From NCBI RefSeq assembly GCF_014653115.1, contig NZ_BNAD01000008.1, positions 62,001 through 126,000 of the forward strand: a stretch of DNA of 64,000 nucleotides, read 5' to 3'. Positions 23,566 through 32,076 of this stretch are shown piece after piece (within the stretch, counting starts at the first letter, position 1; each line of letters begins with the position of its first letter). The DNA is from Nocardioides flavus (ex Wang et al. 2016). Lineage in GTDB: Bacteria > Actinomycetota > Actinomycetes > Propionibacteriales > Nocardioidaceae. Below the pieces are notes generated by a model that did no database searches, was not told where the DNA came from, and saw only the letters and a program-made list of their open reading frames with translations. The translations under genes were made by a program, and so were the position numbers.

Positions 23566-24453
23566 TCAGTGTCGCGCTGGTCGCCTCGTTCGCAGGGCCA
23601 ACCGCGTCATGTGCCAGGCAGCCGCGTACCGGTTGAAGAACTCTCCCATCACGTAGGCCACCCGGGCAGTCGGTGTGACGAGCTCCGGGGCCCGCGCGCG
23701 ACCGAAGGCGCCGATCGGCGGCGCAAGAGCTCGTGGCGCGGGCCAGGGAGCGACCTCGGGACCGCCGTCGAGCTTGTCGCGCTCGAACCGCCCCGTGATC
23801 ACCCTCTCGAGCTTCTTGCTGAGGGCCGCGTACGACTCCCTAGCGGGGTGGTGGACCACGGACGTCGGGCAGTAGACGGTGCGCATGCCGAGGGCCGTCG
23901 CCCGCTGCGACCACTCGATGTCGGCCCCGGAGTAGAGCTCGGGTCGGAACGGCCCAGCAGCGTCGAACGCTGCTCGAGTCGTACACATGTTTGCCGTGAC
24001 GGACGCGCCGCCGCGGCTGACGTAGGTCTCCTGCGGAAAGGCACGCACCAGCTCGTAGGCTTCGACGGGATGGGGACGGCGGCAGTCGCGGGCGTACACG
24101 CTGACGTGGCCCGCGACCACGTCCGCTCCGGCCGCGATCGCCTTCACTGCCTCCTCCAACCATGTCGCAGTCGGCAGGCAGTCGGCATCAGTGAAAGCCA
24201 GGACCTCGCTGCTGCTGGCGAGGACCGCCGCGTTGCGTGCGGCATAGGAGCCTCCAGACGGTTCCCACACGCACCGGACATTGCCCTCAGCCGGCTCAAC
24301 CACGGGTGGGTTGCTCCCGTTGTCGGCTATCAGCACCTCGACGAGCTCTGACGGGTAGGTCTGCTGCTGAATCGCCGCCAGGCAGGTCGACAGCCGCGAG
24401 TCGTCACGCACCGGGATGATCACCGAGACGCGGGTCGGATGCTCGATGGTCAC
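23566..24453 (-). CDS. Family 2 glycosyltransferase
   Basis: A 295-residue GT-A fold enzyme: VSVIIPVRDDSRLSTCLAAI at the start, LIADNGSNPP, the nucleotide-sugar/metal motif FTDADCLPTATW, and GADIEWSQRATALGMRTVYCPTSVVHHPAR in the acceptor part. It should add one sugar to the lipid-linked repeat unit. The GTG at 24453 overlaps the stop of the polymerase gene (GTGA); the longer open frame from 24519 lies inside that gene and is rejected. The donor sugar cannot be predicted. Confidence 0.87.
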   Translation of the reverse strand: MTIEHPTRVSVIIPVRDDSRLSTCLAAIQQQTYPSELVEVLIADNGSNPPVVEPAEGNVRCVWEPSGGSYAARNAAVLASSSEVLAFTDADCLPTATWLEEAVKAIAAGADVVAGHVSVYARDCRRPHPVEAYELVRAFPQETYVSRGGASVTANMCTTRAAFDAAGPFRPELYSGADIEWSQRATALGMRTVYCPTSVVHHPARESYAALSKKLERVITGRFERDKLDGGPEVAPWPAPRALAPPIGAFGRARAPELVTPTARVAYVMGEFFNRYAAAWHMTRLALRTRRPARH

Positions 24454-25994
24454 GTCGCCCGCCCGCCCTGCTCCACGGTGCTCGACACACTGCGACCTAC
24501 CGGCGACGCTTCGTTCCACCCGTCCTTGATCCGTCGCCGGGCGTCCGCGAAGAGAGGCGCGGCTACGTGACGATCTTCAGGCGCACGAACCTGCATCTCT
24601 CGCGCGACACTCACACCGTCGAGTCGCCACAACGCGCCCACAGCCCCGATCAGAAAGCTCATCACGCCGACCCACGTGGCGAAGGAGAACGCGTCGAAGG
24701 TCCCGGCTGACATCACGGCAGCCGGCATGGTCACGGCAAGCGCTTGCCCCAAGTGTCGCGTCTCCTCGTCCTGACCTCGCAACCTGATGCTCCGAGCCAT
24801 CAGATACGGCACGACGAAGAAGCCCGCGAGGATCAGAACACCCACGACCCCGCCCGCAAGCAGCGTCATGAACCATTGGTTGTCCAGCAGGATGTACTCC
24901 TCGGGGGTCACCATCCCGGCCCCGCGGCCAAGCCACGGGCGTTCTTGCCAGAGGCTCAACACGTAACCCGTCCGTTCGATCCTGTCTGTCACGCTGGTGT
25001 CGTTCTCAGCGTTCGCGAACAACGCCCGAATGGTGCCCAGCACACCCGGGTTGACTGCCCTGAACGCCACGATCGCGACAAGGGCCACCACGAACGCGTT
25101 GTAGCGCAAACGCCACGGCCACACGACTGCGAGCAGGAGGAACGTGAGGGCCACGGTCAGCGTGGCTGACCGGGAGATGGACAACGGGATCCCGAAGGCG
25201 ACCAGCGCCACCATCGCCCAGGACCAGACCCTCGAGCGACCTGGCGGCGTGAAGAACGCGTAGTGCAGCGCCACAGGAAGCACGAGGGCAAGCACGACGC
25301 CGAACTCGATGTAGTGGGTGGCAGTGCCGGCGACCCGCGCGAAGTCCTCGGACCCTCGAACAGAGATGCCGATCAGCGATGAATTGAGTTGCAGACCCGG
25401 GAGGGTGATCCTCTGGGAGAGATCCACGATGCGCAGGAACTGCAGGACTCCCACGACCGACATGGTGGCGGCAAGGAACACCATGAACCGCAGGAGCTGA
25501 TCCAGCACGATCCGTGACCTGACTCCGTCTGCGACCGCCAGCATGACGCCAGCAATCGATGTGACGAAGATCAGCCAGCGTGTCGCCGAGCTCGCCTCCG
25601 CTGGGGAAGGCAATCGGTCGAAGCCGACGACGTAGCCCAGGAGCTGCGCACTCACGAAGATCCCGACGACCCATCTGATCGGCTGGTGACCGCTCGGGAG
25701 CTGGCCCTGCCGCGCTGCCGAGACCGCCCACAGGAATGCCAGGAGACAGCCGATCGCGGCGGACGGACGACCTGCGGCACCCATTCCGCTGATCACCAGC
25801 CGGGCTGGGATGAGGAACTGCAGTGCCAAGAAGGCCACGAGGAGAGTGGCGGTACTCAGCAGTGCGCGCCTTCTCAGCACGATGGGGAGCCATTCCTCGG
25901 CCGCTCGAACCAGCGGGTCTGGGACCTTCAGCAGCGCAGGTCGCCATCCGGCTGCTCCCGGTCGCGGCCGAGCCAACCCACCTGTGACAGCCAT
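24450..25994 (-). CDS. O-antigen ligase/Wzy-like polysaccharide polymerase
   Basis: The 514-residue integral membrane protein has roughly ten to twelve hydrophobic segments and a large extracytoplasmic loop near the middle-to-end (NPGVLGTIRALFANAENDTSVTDRIERTG, then SLWQERPWLGRGAGMVTPEEY). The arrangement, including the RxGyWxxaL..I.dhPllGvGp-like loop, fits the Wzy_C/O-antigen ligase family that polymerises repeat units. It overlaps the Wzz-like gene upstream (TGATG) and the glycosyltransferase downstream (GTGA), so the three are one operon. Confidence 0.85.
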   Translation of the reverse strand: MAVTGGLARPRPGAAGWRPALLKVPDPLVRAAEEWLPIVLRRRALLSTATLLVAFLALQFLIPARLVISGMGAAGRPSAAIGCLLAFLWAVSAARQGQLPSGHQPIRWVVGIFVSAQLLGYVVGFDRLPSPAEASSATRWLIFVTSIAGVMLAVADGVRSRIVLDQLLRFMVFLAATMSVVGVLQFLRIVDLSQRITLPGLQLNSSLIGISVRGSEDFARVAGTATHYIEFGVVLALVLPVALHYAFFTPPGRSRVWSWAMVALVAFGIPLSISRSATLTVALTFLLLAVVWPWRLRYNAFVVALVAIVAFRAVNPGVLGTIRALFANAENDTSVTDRIERTGYVLSLWQERPWLGRGAGMVTPEEYILLDNQWFMTLLAGGVVGVLILAGFFVVPYLMARSIRLRGQDEETRHLGQALAVTMPAAVMSAGTFDAFSFATWVGVMSFLIGAVGALWRLDGVSVAREMQVRAPEDRHVAAPLFADARRRIKDGWNEASPVGRSVSSTVEQGGRAT

Positions 25995-26836
25995 CACGGA
26001 TCGCCGGTGACCGTCTCAGCGAGCGCCTTGCCGGCTCTCGGGTCGTGGCCTGCGGCGGATGGATGTCCCCTGCCCCTGACGTACCTCCGGGAGACAAGGT
26101 TCCCTGGCCGGTTGGGCGCGATCGACGTCTCATCCTTGCCCGACTGCTTCACCGGGGCCTCTGGTCCCGTCGCCGGTTGAGGCGTCTCTGCTGCGGGCGA
26201 AGACGGAGCCACGGCAGCGCGCCTGGTCGACCTTCTGCGTCGACGGGCCAGCCCGACGAGGTCATCGAGGAAGACCGCTGTCACCAAGGACAGCGCGGTG
26301 CCGAGAACGCCGATCACAGCCATGTTCCGAAGCTTGCCGTCCGTCACCGCCGCTTCGACGTACGGCGGCTGCAGCACCTGCAGGCGGTAGCGGGCATACC
26401 CGGGCAGGCCGGCTACTCGCTGCCTCTCCTCGAGCTCGTCCGCCACCATGTCGAACACTGCGTTCCCCGTGCTGATCCCCACCTCGGGCGAGTCCGCGCG
26501 CACCGTCACGTCCATGAGTGCGCTCCGGCTACCGGGCTCGAGCTCGTAGTCCGGATCGAGTCCAGCAGCCTCGATGCTCGAGCGCGCCTCGGGCCCGCCC
26601 ACCACGATCCCGAGGACGACGTTCGCACTCTCCATCGAACCCAGCGGGTTCGGGACCCATGACTCCTCTTCCTCGACCGAACCCGGACCGGGGACGAGCA
26701 TCGCGGCGCCGGTCACCTCGTACTCCGGCTCCATGCCGCGCCCCACGCTCATCGCAACGACGACCGTCAGTCCCACCAGTGGCAGGAAGACGTACCAACG
26801 ACGCAGCGTCGCAAGCGTGATCCCCCACACATCCAT
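25994..26836 (-). CDS. Wzz/YveK-like chain-length determinant protein
   Basis: The 280-residue protein has an N-terminal membrane helix (WYVFLPLVGLTVVVAMSVG), an extracytoplasmic Wzz-type domain (about 35-165) and a second membrane helix (MAVIGVLGTALSLVTAVFL, about 172-190). A cytoplasmic, Arg/Pro-rich, probably disordered tail of about 85 residues follows. Such proteins set polymer length together with a Wzy polymerase, encoded next. No tyrosine-kinase domain follows in this window. The tail lacks the tyrosine cluster of kinase-regulated partners. Confidence 0.82.
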   Translation of the reverse strand: MDVWGITLATLRRWYVFLPLVGLTVVVAMSVGRGMEPEYEVTGAAMLVPGPGSVEEEESWVPNPLGSMESANVVLGIVVGGPEARSSIEAAGLDPDYELEPGSRSALMDVTVRADSPEVGISTGNAVFDMVADELEERQRVAGLPGYARYRLQVLQPPYVEAAVTDGKLRNMAVIGVLGTALSLVTAVFLDDLVGLARRRRRSTRRAAVAPSSPAAETPQPATGPEAPVKQSGKDETSIAPNRPGNLVSRRYVRGRGHPSAAGHDPRAGKALAETVTGDP

Positions 26837-27149
26837 GCCATCGTCCCCTCGCAGACTCCCCGCGCGCCTCGCGGACCTGGCCGCCGCAACGGCGGACGAC
26901 CCGCGTCCCCGTCCCCGTCCCCGCAGCCGTTGCCGCCGCGCGCTGCTCCCTGATTATGCGCCCAGCACCGACCGAGCCCCGGAGCTGACTAGACCGGATC
27001 GACACAGCACGATGCCTAGACCAGCGGGGTCGAGCCTCGACAAGACCCTGCGCACGTGACCACACTCGTGGGTCCACGGAACGATGGGGGTGACGTCCGT
27101 GGCGGGTGGCCAGGGGGCGCTCGGTGAACGATCCGAATCGGGGGAACGG
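26837..27149. promoter_or_regulatory. Divergent control region of the two polysaccharide operons
   Basis: No gene is supported. The stretch separates the Wzz-Wzy-GT operon (minus) from the methyltransferase-pyruvyl-transferase-GT operon (plus). A CATAAT sequence on the minus strand (26953-26958) is the best -10 candidate for wzz and would give a leader of about 115 nt. A CGTCCC triplicate near 26905-26925 and a CCGCCG/CGGCGG hairpin next to it are visible. Confidence 0.35.
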
Positions 27150-27200
27150 ATGAACAGCATGAAGGTGTACCGCATCGACCCGTTGGTCGGTCGACCGTGA
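27150..27200 (+). CDS. Possible 16-residue leader peptide coupled to the methyltransferase gene
   Basis: ATGAACAGCATG opens a 16-residue frame, MNSMKVYRIDPLVGRP. It is preceded by GGGGGAA and its stop overlaps the GTG start at 27197 (GTGA). The methyltransferase start has no ribosome-binding site of its own, so translation of this peptide could feed ribosomes onto it. The peptide has no recognisable function and the call rests only on layout. Confidence 0.35.
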   Translation: MNSMKVYRIDPLVGRP

Positions 27201-27865
27201 ACGTCGCGCGAGCCTTGCGTCGGTCGGTGGTCGAGGGGCCGGACTCGCTCGGCGCGCGCCTCAGAGCCGGTCGTTGGTCGATGACCCTCGACCGCTTCCC
27301 GGACCTGGCAGAGATGCGGGTGGTGGACCTCGGCGGAACGGTGGAGGCTTGGGAGCGCGCTCCCGTACGTCCAGCGCACGTGACCGTCCTCAACCTCACT
27401 GAACCAGGCGAGTCGGCGAGCGACTCGATCGTCGCGGTTCGCGGTGACGCATGCGAGGCCGTGCCGGTGCTCGCTGCGGCTGGAGCATCGACGTCCTTCG
27501 ACCTCGTCTTCTCCAACTCCGTTCTCGAGCACGTGGGAGGACACGCCAACCGATCCCGGCTGGCCGATTCCGTCCACGCCCTGGCTCCGAGGCACTGGGT
27601 TCAGACTCCGTACCGCTACTTCCCCATCGAGCCGCACTGGCTCTTCCCAGGCATGCAGTTCCTACCCCTGTTCATGAAGGCTCGAATTGCTGCTCGCTGG
27701 CCGCTTGCACACTCGCCCTCCCCCAGCCTGGAACGGGCGACGTCGGCCGCGCTGTGGACCGAGCTCATCAGCGTGACCGAGATGCGGCACTACTTCCCCG
27801 AGTCCGAGATCGCACGCGAGCGTTTCCTCCGGGTCACCAAGTCGATCATCGCGATCCGGAGCTGA
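27197..27865 (+). CDS. SAM-dependent methyltransferase (class I)
   Basis: The 222-residue protein has a Rossmann methyltransferase core: MRVVDLGGTVEAW as motif I, a short strand (VTVLNLTEP) ending the second unit, and FDLVFSNSVLEHVGGHANR as motif IV/post-I, the pattern of class I enzymes. The part HWVQTPYRYFPIEPHWLFPGMQFLPL is shared with sugar methyltransferases of polysaccharide clusters. It probably O-methylates a sugar of the repeat unit or the chain end. The start is the GTG at 27197, overlapping a possible leader peptide; the next gene follows one base after its stop. Confidence 0.82.
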   Translation: MNVARALRRSVVEGPDSLGARLRAGRWSMTLDRFPDLAEMRVVDLGGTVEAWERAPVRPAHVTVLNLTEPGESASDSIVAVRGDACEAVPVLAAAGASTSFDLVFSNSVLEHVGGHANRSRLADSVHALAPRHWVQTPYRYFPIEPHWLFPGMQFLPLFMKARIAARWPLAHSPSPSLERATSAALWTELISVTEMRHYFPESEIARERFLRVTKSIIAIRS

Positions 27866-27866
27866 C

Positions 27867-29174
27867 GTGCCGGCTGAGACCTTGCTTGCCGACGGACCAC
27901 GCCTCGTTCTCGCGGGGGCGGCCCTCGGCAATGGCAACCGGGGCGTCGAGGCTCTCGCCCGCTCCGTCGCAGACGGAGTCGACCGAGAAGCACCCGGCGC
28001 TCAGTTGAGCATCCTCGACGACGGCTGGGGGGTACGTCCCGACACGAGCGGCCGGTACGACGCCATCCACTGCGAGCTCGTCGGGGTGCGTCGCTCCCGT
28101 CGATGGCACCGGCCCGAGAGCTGGGCGCAGGTGCGACTTGCCCAGGCCACGTTCCCACGGCTCAATCCGGTCGCAGACAGGTTTCGTGCTGCCGATGTGG
28201 TCCTGGACCTCAGTGCTGGCGACAGCTTCACCGACCTCTACGGTCCCGGACGGCTGGACACCGTCACCGCGCCCAAGATCGCCGCGCTCCGCGCAGGACG
28301 TCCGCTCGTGCTCCTGCCCCAGACCTACGGTCCGTTCACCACACCTCGAGCTCGTCGTCTGGCGGAACGAATCGTTCGCTCCGCGACAGTGGCCTACGCA
28401 CGTGATCCTCGAAGCTTCGAGCAGCTGCGCGAGCTCGCCGGGCCCGATGCCGACATGACCCGCCTTCGCGACGGCGTGGACGTCGCGTTCGCCTTGGAAC
28501 CACGGCGACCGAACGCGCGCACGATGGATCTGCTTGCCCCTGCGGATGGGCGGCCCACCGCCGGAGTCAACGTCAGCGGGCTACTGCGCGATGCGACCGC
28601 TGCCGCGCAGTTCAACATCGTCGGCGACTACGTCGCAACGATGGCATCGCTGGTCCGGGCTCTTCTCGAGGCCGACAGCCACGTCGTGCTGGTGCCCCAT
28701 GTGCATGCACCGGGAGGGCACGGTGAGAGCGACATCGACGCGATCGAGATGGTGCTCGAGAGACTGCCTGCCGACATGAAGCAGCACACCACCGTCGTCC
28801 CTCCCACCCTCGACGCCGCCGAGCTCAAATGGTGCATCTCACGCTTCGACTGGTTCGTCGGCACCCGCATGCACGCGACGATCGCCGCACTGTCCACGCT
28901 CACGCCTGCGGCTGCTTACGCCTACAGCGACAAGACCCTCGGAGTCTTCGAGACGTGCGGCGTGGGCGAACACGTCATCGATGCGCGAGTCCGCAGCGGC
29001 CATGAGGCGGTGGAGCGGTTGCTTGCGAGCTACGAGGCACGGACGGAGACACGAGCCATCCTGGCGCGGACCGCGACGGCCACGGTGGAGCGATCCCGGA
29101 ACCAGATGCGTGAGGTGCTGGACTTCACGCGCGATCCGGCGCCTGGGTCGCGCGGGACGAGGGAGGTGAGGTAG
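27867..29174 (+). CDS. Polysaccharide pyruvyl transferase family protein
   Basis: A 435-residue enzyme of the family that adds a pyruvate ketal from phosphoenolpyruvate to a sugar of exopolysaccharides or wall polymers. Visible hallmarks are LAGAALGNGNRGVEALARSVADG at the N-terminus, LLPQTYGPF in the middle and ISRFDWFVGTRMHATIAALS toward the end, the signature GxRxH block of the family. Pyruvylation would give the polymer negative charge. It starts with a GTG one base after the methyltransferase stop, and its stop abuts the next gene start, so the operon is very tight. Confidence 0.88.
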   Translation: MPAETLLADGPRLVLAGAALGNGNRGVEALARSVADGVDREAPGAQLSILDDGWGVRPDTSGRYDAIHCELVGVRRSRRWHRPESWAQVRLAQATFPRLNPVADRFRAADVVLDLSAGDSFTDLYGPGRLDTVTAPKIAALRAGRPLVLLPQTYGPFTTPRARRLAERIVRSATVAYARDPRSFEQLRELAGPDADMTRLRDGVDVAFALEPRRPNARTMDLLAPADGRPTAGVNVSGLLRDATAAAQFNIVGDYVATMASLVRALLEADSHVVLVPHVHAPGGHGESDIDAIEMVLERLPADMKQHTTVVPPTLDAAELKWCISRFDWFVGTRMHATIAALSTLTPAAAYAYSDKTLGVFETCGVGEHVIDARVRSGHEAVERLLASYEARTETRAILARTATATVERSRNQMREVLDFTRDPAPGSRGTREVR

Positions 29175-30020
29175 GTGGGAAGACGAGCCGACGTCCTCAT
29201 GATCACCTACCGCAGCGCCGGGTACCTGCACCTCTCGTTGCCCCGCCTCCTGGAGACCTTGGGACCCGAGGATCGCGTCTGGTTGTGGCACAACGGGGAC
29301 GACGAAGCAACCCTCGAAGCCCTTCGTCGCTACCGCTACGACGACCGCGTGGCGCGCTATCACCACAGCCGGGAGAACGTGCGGCTTCGCGAGCCGACGA
29401 ACTGGCTCTGGCAGAACTCCCAAGCCCGATTCGTCTCGAAGGTCGACGACGACTGTCTGGTGTCCTACGGCTGGTTGGACACACTCAGTGCGGCTCACCA
29501 GGACAACCCGGCATTCGGCGTGATTGGCAGCTGGCGGCACTGGGACGACGAGTTCCGGCCCGACCTGGCCAGCCAGAAGATTGAGGAGTTTGCAGGCGGC
29601 CACTCGCTGCTACGCAACCTGTGGGTCCAGGGCAGCGGTTACCTGATGCGACACGAGCTGGTGAAGAGCCATGGTCTGCTCGGCGCGGATGAGTCGTTCA
29701 CGGGGTACTGCATCCGGCTCGCTCGAGCGGGTGCGGTCAACGGCTTCTACTACCCGTTCATCCGCGAGGACCACATGGATGATCCGCGGTCGCCGCACAC
29801 CCTGATCCATGACGATGCGGATCTTCTCGATCGCATGCCGTTGTCGGCCAAGAGGAACGGGGTGACGACGGTCGCGCAGTGGACGGCACAGCTCGAGCAG
29901 AGTGCGTTGCTGCTTCAGACGGCATCGCTCGATCCTCGGACCTACTCGGGATGGCGTCGTCGGGCAATCAGTCTGCGCAGGCGCGCGCGCCGACTAGTAG
30001 GACTTCCCGCTCGGTGGTGA
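29175..30020 (+). CDS. Glycosyltransferase family 2-like protein
   Basis: The 281-residue protein has a GT-A core: VLMITYRSAGYLHLSLPRLLE at the start and FVSKVDDDCLVSYGWLDTL carrying the metal-binding acidic motif. A C-terminal basic stretch (WRRRAISLRRRARRLVG) could sit at the membrane. It begins with a GTG right after the pyruvyl-transferase stop, and its stop overlaps the start of the next glycosyltransferase. The donor is unknown. Confidence 0.82.
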   Translation: MGRRADVLMITYRSAGYLHLSLPRLLETLGPEDRVWLWHNGDDEATLEALRRYRYDDRVARYHHSRENVRLREPTNWLWQNSQARFVSKVDDDCLVSYGWLDTLSAAHQDNPAFGVIGSWRHWDDEFRPDLASQKIEEFAGGHSLLRNLWVQGSGYLMRHELVKSHGLLGADESFTGYCIRLARAGAVNGFYYPFIREDHMDDPRSPHTLIHDDADLLDRMPLSAKRNGVTTVAQWTAQLEQSALLLQTASLDPRTYSGWRRRAISLRRRARRLVGLPARW

Positions 30021-31024
30021 GCCGGATAGCCGCCCCGGAGACGCTCGTCGTCGATCCGTCACGCCAAGCCGACGTCGTCGTCATCTGTGTGACGTACAAC
30101 AGTGCGAGCGTTGTCCAGGCACTGCTCGCTGCGCTACCAGCCGCATTGTCCGGGGTGGACAGCTGCCGCGTGGTGTTCATCGACAACGACTCGACCGACG
30201 GCACCTCGGCGGTCATCCGTGCGATTGCGCCTTGGGCGGTGGTCATCCCCGCGGGCGGCAACGATGGTTACGCAGCAGGCATCAACATCGCGCTGCGTGC
30301 ACACCCGGCTCGGAGAGCCACCTACGTCCTCAACCCGGACACCATCCCGTCTCCGAGCAGCGTGCGGCTGCTGCTACAGGCCCTCGAGCTCTCGCCCTCC
30401 GTCGGAGCCGCCGTTCCGCGAACCCTCGACCCTGACGGGAGCCTGCGCAGATCGCTGCGCCGCGAACCGACTGTGCTGCGCGCACTCGCTGAGGCGATTG
30501 TCGGTGGGTCCTGGGCATCGCGGTTCTCTCCACTCGGCGAGATCGTGGGAGACCCCTGCCTGTACGCGGACGGTGCCGTGGCCGACTGGGCGACGGGCGC
30601 CGCCCTGTTCCTGTCTCGATCGGCGATCGATGCTGTCGGGGAGTGGGACGAGCGGTTCTTCCTCTACTCGGAGGAGACCGACTACTGCCTGCGCCTACGC
30701 GACGCCGGCTTCTGCCTTCGTCTCGTCGACGACGCTGTCGTCGTGCACCAGGGAGGGGCCCAGACGACCTCACCAGCACTGTGGGCACTGTCGGCGGTCA
30801 ACAGGACCCGCCTGTACCGCAAGCGGCATGGTCGCGTCTCCAGTGCGATGTACTGGTCGGCGGTTCTCATCAACGAGGGATTACGCGCACTGACCGGCTC
30901 GCGCCACCGGGCCGCCGTGCGCGCCTTGCTTGCCCTGGGGCCGAACCGACCCGGCACGGAGTCAACGCTCGCGCTGTTGACGGAAGCCAGACTGAGCGGC
31001 ATCCCTGCCCCGGCCCACCGGTGA
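30017..31024 (+). CDS. Family 2 glycosyltransferase, rhamnosyltransferase-like
   Basis: A 335-residue GT2 enzyme: VVVICVTYNSASVVQALLAALP, VVFIDNDSTDGTSAVI, GNDGYAAGINIAL, YVLNPDTIPSPSSVRLL and ERFFLYSEETDYCLRLRDAGF. This set is typical of the dTDP-rhamnose-type transferases of polysaccharide clusters, although the donor cannot be proven by eye. I chose the GTG at 30017 (GTGA overlap with the upstream stop); a longer frame from 29879 would add 46 residues inside the previous gene and is unlikely. Confidence 0.87.
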   Translation: MSRIAAPETLVVDPSRQADVVVICVTYNSASVVQALLAALPAALSGVDSCRVVFIDNDSTDGTSAVIRAIAPWAVVIPAGGNDGYAAGINIALRAHPARRATYVLNPDTIPSPSSVRLLLQALELSPSVGAAVPRTLDPDGSLRRSLRREPTVLRALAEAIVGGSWASRFSPLGEIVGDPCLYADGAVADWATGAALFLSRSAIDAVGEWDERFFLYSEETDYCLRLRDAGFCLRLVDDAVVVHQGGAQTTSPALWALSAVNRTRLYRKRHGRVSSAMYWSAVLINEGLRALTGSRHRAAVRALLALGPNRPGTESTLALLTEARLSGIPAPAHR

Positions 31025-31044
31025 GATCACCGGCCCCGAGGCGC

Positions 31045-32076
31045 TCACCAGCGGTCGTCAGCCCGCATCGCCGTCAACACCCGTAGGTCTGCCTCAAGGT
31101 GGCGGCACCAGGTCTCCAGCATGGTCCCGTCGGCTACTCGCCCGCGAGCGTGTGCGTCGATCGACCAGAGGATCGAGCGCACGCACTTCAACTCCATCCC
31201 GAGTCGCACTGCCCTTGGGTCTGGCCGCGTTCGGGCGGTCCGGGCGTACGACTCCATGAAGCGCTCGAATCGCGCTGCATCGGTGCCGATCAGGACGACA
31301 GCGGCTGCGCCGATCTCCAGCGCTCGGGGCAAAGTGCGCGCGTTGTCGAAGTCGAGCACGGCGAGGACCTCGAGGGACGGTCCGAAGACCAGGTTCTCCC
31401 AGTTGACGTCATTGTGCGCAAGTATGGCGTCGGCCGGGTCCACCCGTGCTGCCACCTGCGGCAGCGTGCAGGACTCGGCCCGGTGAACGATGTCCGGAAG
31501 GATCTGCTCGAACCAGGCGTCGAGAGGGGTGCGGCGTCGACGAAGCAGCTTCGCCGACGCCTGGAGCCGCTGGAACAGTCCGCGGCGCACGGTCGCTATC
31601 GCCGGGTAGGGCGTGGTCGGCAGCGCGGTCGCAGGGACCAGCCCAGGGACGCCATCGAGCGCCTGTTGTCCTTCCCGGTGGAGGTCGCCCATCACGCTCC
31701 CCAACCGGGACGCAAGGTCCGGGTGTTCAGCGTGCATCGCGCCCCTGTCCGCGATCGAGAACTGTCGGCCGCTCACCCACGAGTGCAGGTCGAACACTCC
31801 TTCCCTCGTCTCGACGACGGTTGCGCCGGAGGCCGCGCGACGCAGGGGTGCGACCGGGAAGCCGGACTCGGCCAGTCGGACCTCAAACCGGTGCGAGTCG
31901 CTCAGGCGAGCGCGGGCCGCGGCTGGGTGGCGCTTGAGAACCCACTCCGCGTCGCCGACGCGCACCCTGAAGTTGAGGTTCTTGATGCCCCGCGGCAGGG
32001 GCTCGATGTGTTGCACCTCGCCCGCGTGGAAGCCGAAGGCGGCGAGCGCAGCGTCCAGCTGAACTCGACCGGTCAT
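31045..32076 (-). CDS. Aminoglycoside-phosphotransferase-fold kinase
   Basis: The 343-residue protein has the APH/choline-kinase fold: NLNFRVRVGDAEWVLKRHP holds the ATP-binding lysine, ILAHNDVNWENLVFG is the catalytic loop (HxDxxxxN), and LAVLDFDNARTLPRALEIG carries the metal-binding Asp. Proteins of this kind in polysaccharide clusters probably phosphorylate a sugar or aminoalcohol; antibiotic resistance is less likely given the context. The ATG overlaps the stop of the ABC exporter gene (ATGA). Confidence 0.82.
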   Translation of the reverse strand: MTGRVQLDAALAAFGFHAGEVQHIEPLPRGIKNLNFRVRVGDAEWVLKRHPAAARARLSDSHRFEVRLAESGFPVAPLRRAASGATVVETREGVFDLHSWVSGRQFSIADRGAMHAEHPDLASRLGSVMGDLHREGQQALDGVPGLVPATALPTTPYPAIATVRRGLFQRLQASAKLLRRRRTPLDAWFEQILPDIVHRAESCTLPQVAARVDPADAILAHNDVNWENLVFGPSLEVLAVLDFDNARTLPRALEIGAAAVVLIGTDAARFERFMESYARTARTRPDPRAVRLGMELKCVRSILWSIDAHARGRVADGTMLETWCRHLEADLRVLTAMRADDRW

